This document shows, piece after piece, positions 5,786 through 7,902 of a stretch of DNA of 7,902 nucleotides. The first letter of the stretch is position 1. Every line of letters begins with the position of its first letter. This DNA comes from Alphaproteobacteria bacterium. GTDB lineage: Bacteria; Pseudomonadota; Alphaproteobacteria; Acetobacterales; Acetobacteraceae. The notes below the pieces were generated by a model. The model had not been told where the DNA came from, ran no database searches, and was given only the letters and a program-made list of their open reading frames with translations. The translations under genes were made by a program, and so were the position numbers. The stretch spans positions 1-7,902 of the forward strand of contig JAMFRY010000178.1 in NCBI GenBank assembly GCA_026225015.1, read 5' to 3'.

Positions 5786-7305
5786 GGCGCGGCGCTATGC
5801 TGCTTCAAAACCACGTCGGACTGCGCCGAAACCTCGGTCAGCCGCACCTCATAGCCCCAGAGATTGGCCAGATGCTGCAGCACCATGGCAGTATCCTTCT
5901 CCTTGGCCAGAATGCCCGAATACACCCGGTGCTGCAGCAGCAGTTGCCGGTCGCCATCCAGGTCCACGTCCACCACCTCGATTTCCGGCTCGTTCTGCAC
6001 CACGTCGAATTGGTCGGCCAGCTTGGTGCGCACGCGCTGATAGCCGCGCTCGTTATGGATGGCTTTGACCGTCAGATCGGACTTGCTGTCGTCATGCAAA
6101 TCGAAGAATTTCATGCTCCGCATCAAGGCCGGGCTCATGAACTGCCGGATAAAGCTCTCATCGCGGTAATTGGCCCAGCCATGCTTCAAAATTTCCACCC
6201 AATCGCCCTTGCCGGCAATTTCGGGCAACCAAACGCGGTCCTCATCCGTGGGATTCAGGCTGACGCGCTTGATGTCCTGCATCATGCCGAAGCCAAGCGC
6301 ATAAGGGTTGATGCCGGAATAGCCGCGATGATCGAAGTCCGGCTGAAACACCGCCCCGGTATGCGATTGGAAAAACTCCATCATCGCGCCTTCATCGAGG
6401 AATCCGGTCTCATCCAGCCGGTTCATCACATAATAATGCACGAAGGTCGCGCAGCCCTCATTCATCATCTTGGTCTGTTTCTGCGGATAAAAATACTGCG
6501 CCACATGCCGGACGATGCGCAGGATCTCGCGCTCCCAAGTCTTCAGCAGCGGCGCGTTCTTCTCCAGAAAATACAATACATTCTCTTCCGGCAGTCCCAG
6601 CAGATTGCGTCGTTCCGATTCGTTATAGGATTGCCGGGAGCGCGCGCCGGCGGTGGGAACCGAGCGCCATAATTCATTATAGGTCCGCTCCTGTTCCTCC
6701 AGCCGCTCGCGGGTGCGGCGCTCCTCATCACGCAAATTCAGCGGCTTGCGGCGCGTATAGCGGTTCACCCCCTGGCTCATCAGCGCATGCGCCGCGTCCA
6801 GCACGTTCTCCACCGCATCCTCGCCGTAGCGGTCCTCGCAGCGGGCGATATAGGTTTTGGCGAATTCCAGGTAATCCAGAATGCCTTCCGCATCGGTCCA
6901 TTGCCGGAACAGGTTATTGTTCTTGAAAAAGTGGTTATGGCCAAAGCAGGCATGCGCCATTACCAGGGTTTGCATCATCATGGAGTTTTCCTCCATCAGA
7001 TAGGCGATGCAGGGATTGGAATTGATGACGATCTCATAGGCAAGATTACGCAGCCCATGGCGGTAGAGCAGCTCATCGCGGGCAAAATTCTTGCCGAACG
7101 ACCAATGCTTGTACATCAGCGGCAACCCGACGGAGGAATAGGCATCCAGCATCTGTTCGAAGGTGATCACCTCGATCTGATTGGGGTAGATGTCGAGCTT
7201 CAGCTCTTTCAGCGCGATCTCGCTCATGGCGTCATAGGCGCGCTGCAGCCGGTCGAAATTCCAGTCCCGCTCCACCGGCGCCTGTTTTGCAATGCTGACG
7301 CTCAT
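5776..7305 (-). CDS. spoVR: SpoVR/YcgB family protein
   Basis: A 509-residue protein matching full-length SpoVR/YcgB (E. coli YcgB is about 510). Named for a Bacillus spore-cortex gene, it is widespread in non-sporulating proteobacteria, where it accompanies the PrkA kinase (YeaG) and YeaH in stationary-phase or nutrient-stress regulation; its biochemistry is unresolved. Conserved blocks are clear: the N-terminal DWNFDRL region, YKHWSFGK (65-72), MEENSMMMQTLVMAHACFGHNHFF (starting at 104, with E105/E106, H118, H123 and H125), KMMNEGCATFVHYY (from 279, with E283 and H290), and GFGMMQDIKR (338-347). The His/Glu clusters could form a metal site, which is inference. Residues 190-208 form a very charged, probably coiled segment. 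The ATG overlaps the upstream yeaH stop (ATGA) and has AGAAGG 7 nt upstream, so translation is coupled. No transmembrane segment; cytoplasmic. Confidence 0.95.
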   Translation of the reverse strand: MSVSIAKQAPVERDWNFDRLQRAYDAMSEIALKELKLDIYPNQIEVITFEQMLDAYSSVGLPLMYKHWSFGKNFARDELLYRHGLRNLAYEIVINSNPCIAYLMEENSMMMQTLVMAHACFGHNHFFKNNNLFRQWTDAEGILDYLEFAKTYIARCEDRYGEDAVENVLDAAHALMSQGVNRYTRRKPLNLRDEERRTRERLEEQERTYNELWRSVPTAGARSRQSYNESERRNLLGLPEENVLYFLEKNAPLLKTWEREILRIVRHVAQYFYPQKQTKMMNEGCATFVHYYVMNRLDETGFLDEGAMMEFFQSHTGAVFQPDFDHRGYSGINPYALGFGMMQDIKRVSLNPTDEDRVWLPEIAGKGDWVEILKHGWANYRDESFIRQFMSPALMRSMKFFDLHDDSKSDLTVKAIHNERGYQRVRTKLADQFDVVQNEPEIEVVDVDLDGDRQLLLQHRVYSGILAKEKDTAMVLQHLANLWGYEVRLTEVSAQSDVVLKQHSAAPAR

Positions 7306-7902
7306 GCGTTCACCTTCTGGTTCTGGTTCTGGCTTTGGCCGCCACGCATGAACAGTTCATGGAAAACGGGAAAAATCTGGCTGCGTTCGCTCACTTTGCG
7401 CATGGCGATCGCCTGCCCGGACTTCACCAGATGCTCATAGGTCCGCCACAGATCCGTGGTCATCTCCCTGCCATCCTCGTCCTTCACCTCCAGATAGGCG
7501 AAATACTGGCAGAGCGGCAGGATCTTCTGCTTCAGGAGCTGCACCACCTTGGCATTGTCCACCGCGGTATTATCGCCATCCGAGGCCTGGGCGGCGTAAA
7601 TATTCCACTGGTCGCGCGGATAGCGGGCGGCCACCACTCGCAGCATTTCCTCAAAGGCGGTGGAAACCACCGTGCCCCCGGTCTCCCGGCTCATAAAAAA
7701 CGTTTCCTCATCCACCTCGCGCGCCAGATGGGTATGACGGATGAAGACGATCTGAACGTTCTTGTAGCGTCGGCCGAGGAACAGATAGAGCAGCTTGAAG
7801 AACCGTTTGGCGAGGTCCTTCATATGCTCGGTCATTGAGCCAGAGACATCCATCAGGCAGAACATCACGGCACTCGTCACCGGCTGCGGTATCTGCTCAA
7901 AC
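7302..7902 (-). CDS. yeaH: YeaH/YhbH family (DUF444) protein with VWA-like domain, C-terminal part
   Basis: The C-terminal ~199 residues of a DUF444 protein (E. coli YeaH is 427); the frame is open through the right edge, where FEQIPQPVTSAVMFCLMDVSGSM continues upstream, so the GTG at 7880 is an internal valine and not a start. The domain is von Willebrand factor A-like with a MIDAS metal site: DVSGSM (first motif), the threonine in ETGGTVVS, and the aspartate in ASDGDN. The family's FIRHTHLAREVDEETFF and FMSRETGG blocks are present. The tail ends with a short Gln/Asn run (QSQNQNQ). YeaH-type proteins are encoded with the serine kinase PrkA/YeaG and SpoVR/YcgB and are thought to act with them in stress and nutrient adaptation. 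The stop overlaps the spoVR start by 4 nt. A prkA gene is expected upstream, beyond 7902. Confidence 0.94.
   Translation of the reverse strand, partial: FEQIPQPVTSAVMFCLMDVSGSMTEHMKDLAKRFFKLLYLFLGRRYKNVQIVFIRHTHLAREVDEETFFMSRETGGTVVSTAFEEMLRVVAARYPRDQWNIYAAQASDGDNTAVDNAKVVQLLKQKILPLCQYFAYLEVKDEDGREMTTDLWRTYEHLVKSGQAIAMRKVSERSQIFPVFHELFMRGGQSQNQNQKVNA
7313..7318 (-). promoter_or_regulatory. Shine-Dalgarno for spoVR inside yeaH
   Basis: CCTTCT on the plus strand is AGAAGG on the minus strand, 7 nt upstream of the spoVR ATG at 7305 and inside the last codons of yeaH. It fixes the spoVR start and supports coupled translation of the pair. Confidence 0.6.

Noticed and set aside
5728..6672. Long plus-strand open frame (314 codons) across spoVR
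   Set aside because: It lies wholly antisense to a full-length, clearly conserved SpoVR protein, its product resembles no family, and it is rich in His/Leu/Ile as expected from the complement of GC-rich coding sequence.
7335..7838. 167-codon plus-strand open frame opposite yeaH
   Set aside because: Antisense to the conserved VWA-type domain and without recognisable motifs.
7302..7880. GTG at 7880 as the start of yeaH
   Set aside because: The frame stays open to the window edge and the upstream residues (FEQIPQPV) fit the conserved family, so the gene is truncated by the window.

Overview
The window looks like a GC-rich (about 60%) proteobacterial chromosome segment, most likely from an alphaproteobacterium. 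The guess rests on the style of the enolase C-terminus, the strong G/C preference at third codon positions, and gene types common in Rhodospirillales and acetic-acid-bacteria relatives. No rRNA, tRNA, insertion sequence, phage gene or CRISPR array is visible. Coding density is high and no gap between genes exceeds about 120 bases.

Layout: (1) Positions 1-2830, plus strand, form a compact unit: the C-terminal 60% of enolase (eno, cut by the window's left edge), a phospholipase D/cardiolipin-synthase-like protein starting at TTG 11 nt after the eno stop, and an endonuclease/exonuclease/phosphatase (EEP) family protein whose ATG overlaps the previous stop by 8 nt. The synthase plus EEP pair recalls the E. 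coli ybhP-ybhO(clsB) neighbourhood. (2) Positions 2843-3823, minus strand: a calcineurin-like metallophosphoesterase of the YkuE/LpxG type, converging on the EEP gene with a 12-nt gap. (3) Positions 3824-3943: a 120-nt divergent intergenic region carrying a perfect tandem 9-bp repeat. (4) Positions 3944-5248, plus strand: an 11-TM Nramp (SLC11)-superfamily transporter whose metal-site motifs are DPSG and SPY rather than the classical DPGN and MPH. This points to the Nramp-related Mg2+ transporter (NRMT-like) branch and away from a standard Mn2+/Fe2+ transporter. (5) Positions 5362-5676, minus strand, convergent with the transporter: a small exported protein with a signal peptide, an alternating His-Asp tract and five Tyr-Tyr/poly-Pro repeats. 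(6) Positions 5776-7902, minus strand: a SpoVR/YcgB-family protein preceded, with an ATGA overlap, by a YeaH/YhbH (DUF444) VWA-type protein cut by the right edge. This is two thirds of the conserved prkA(yeaG)-yeaH-ycgB stress module.

How they may work together: eno is housekeeping glycolysis. The synthase/EEP pair probably serves phospholipid metabolism, and the nearby metallophosphoesterase could act on envelope substrates, though nothing in the sequence proves a link. The transporter and the His/Asp-rich exported protein are neighbours with a possible shared metal theme. The SpoVR/YeaH pair is expected to work with a PrkA kinase encoded just beyond position 7902. No wholly new defence or mobile system was found. 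The points most worth a second look are the atypical Nramp motifs, the repeat-built exported protein and the synthase/EEP pair with its C-terminal membrane hairpin.
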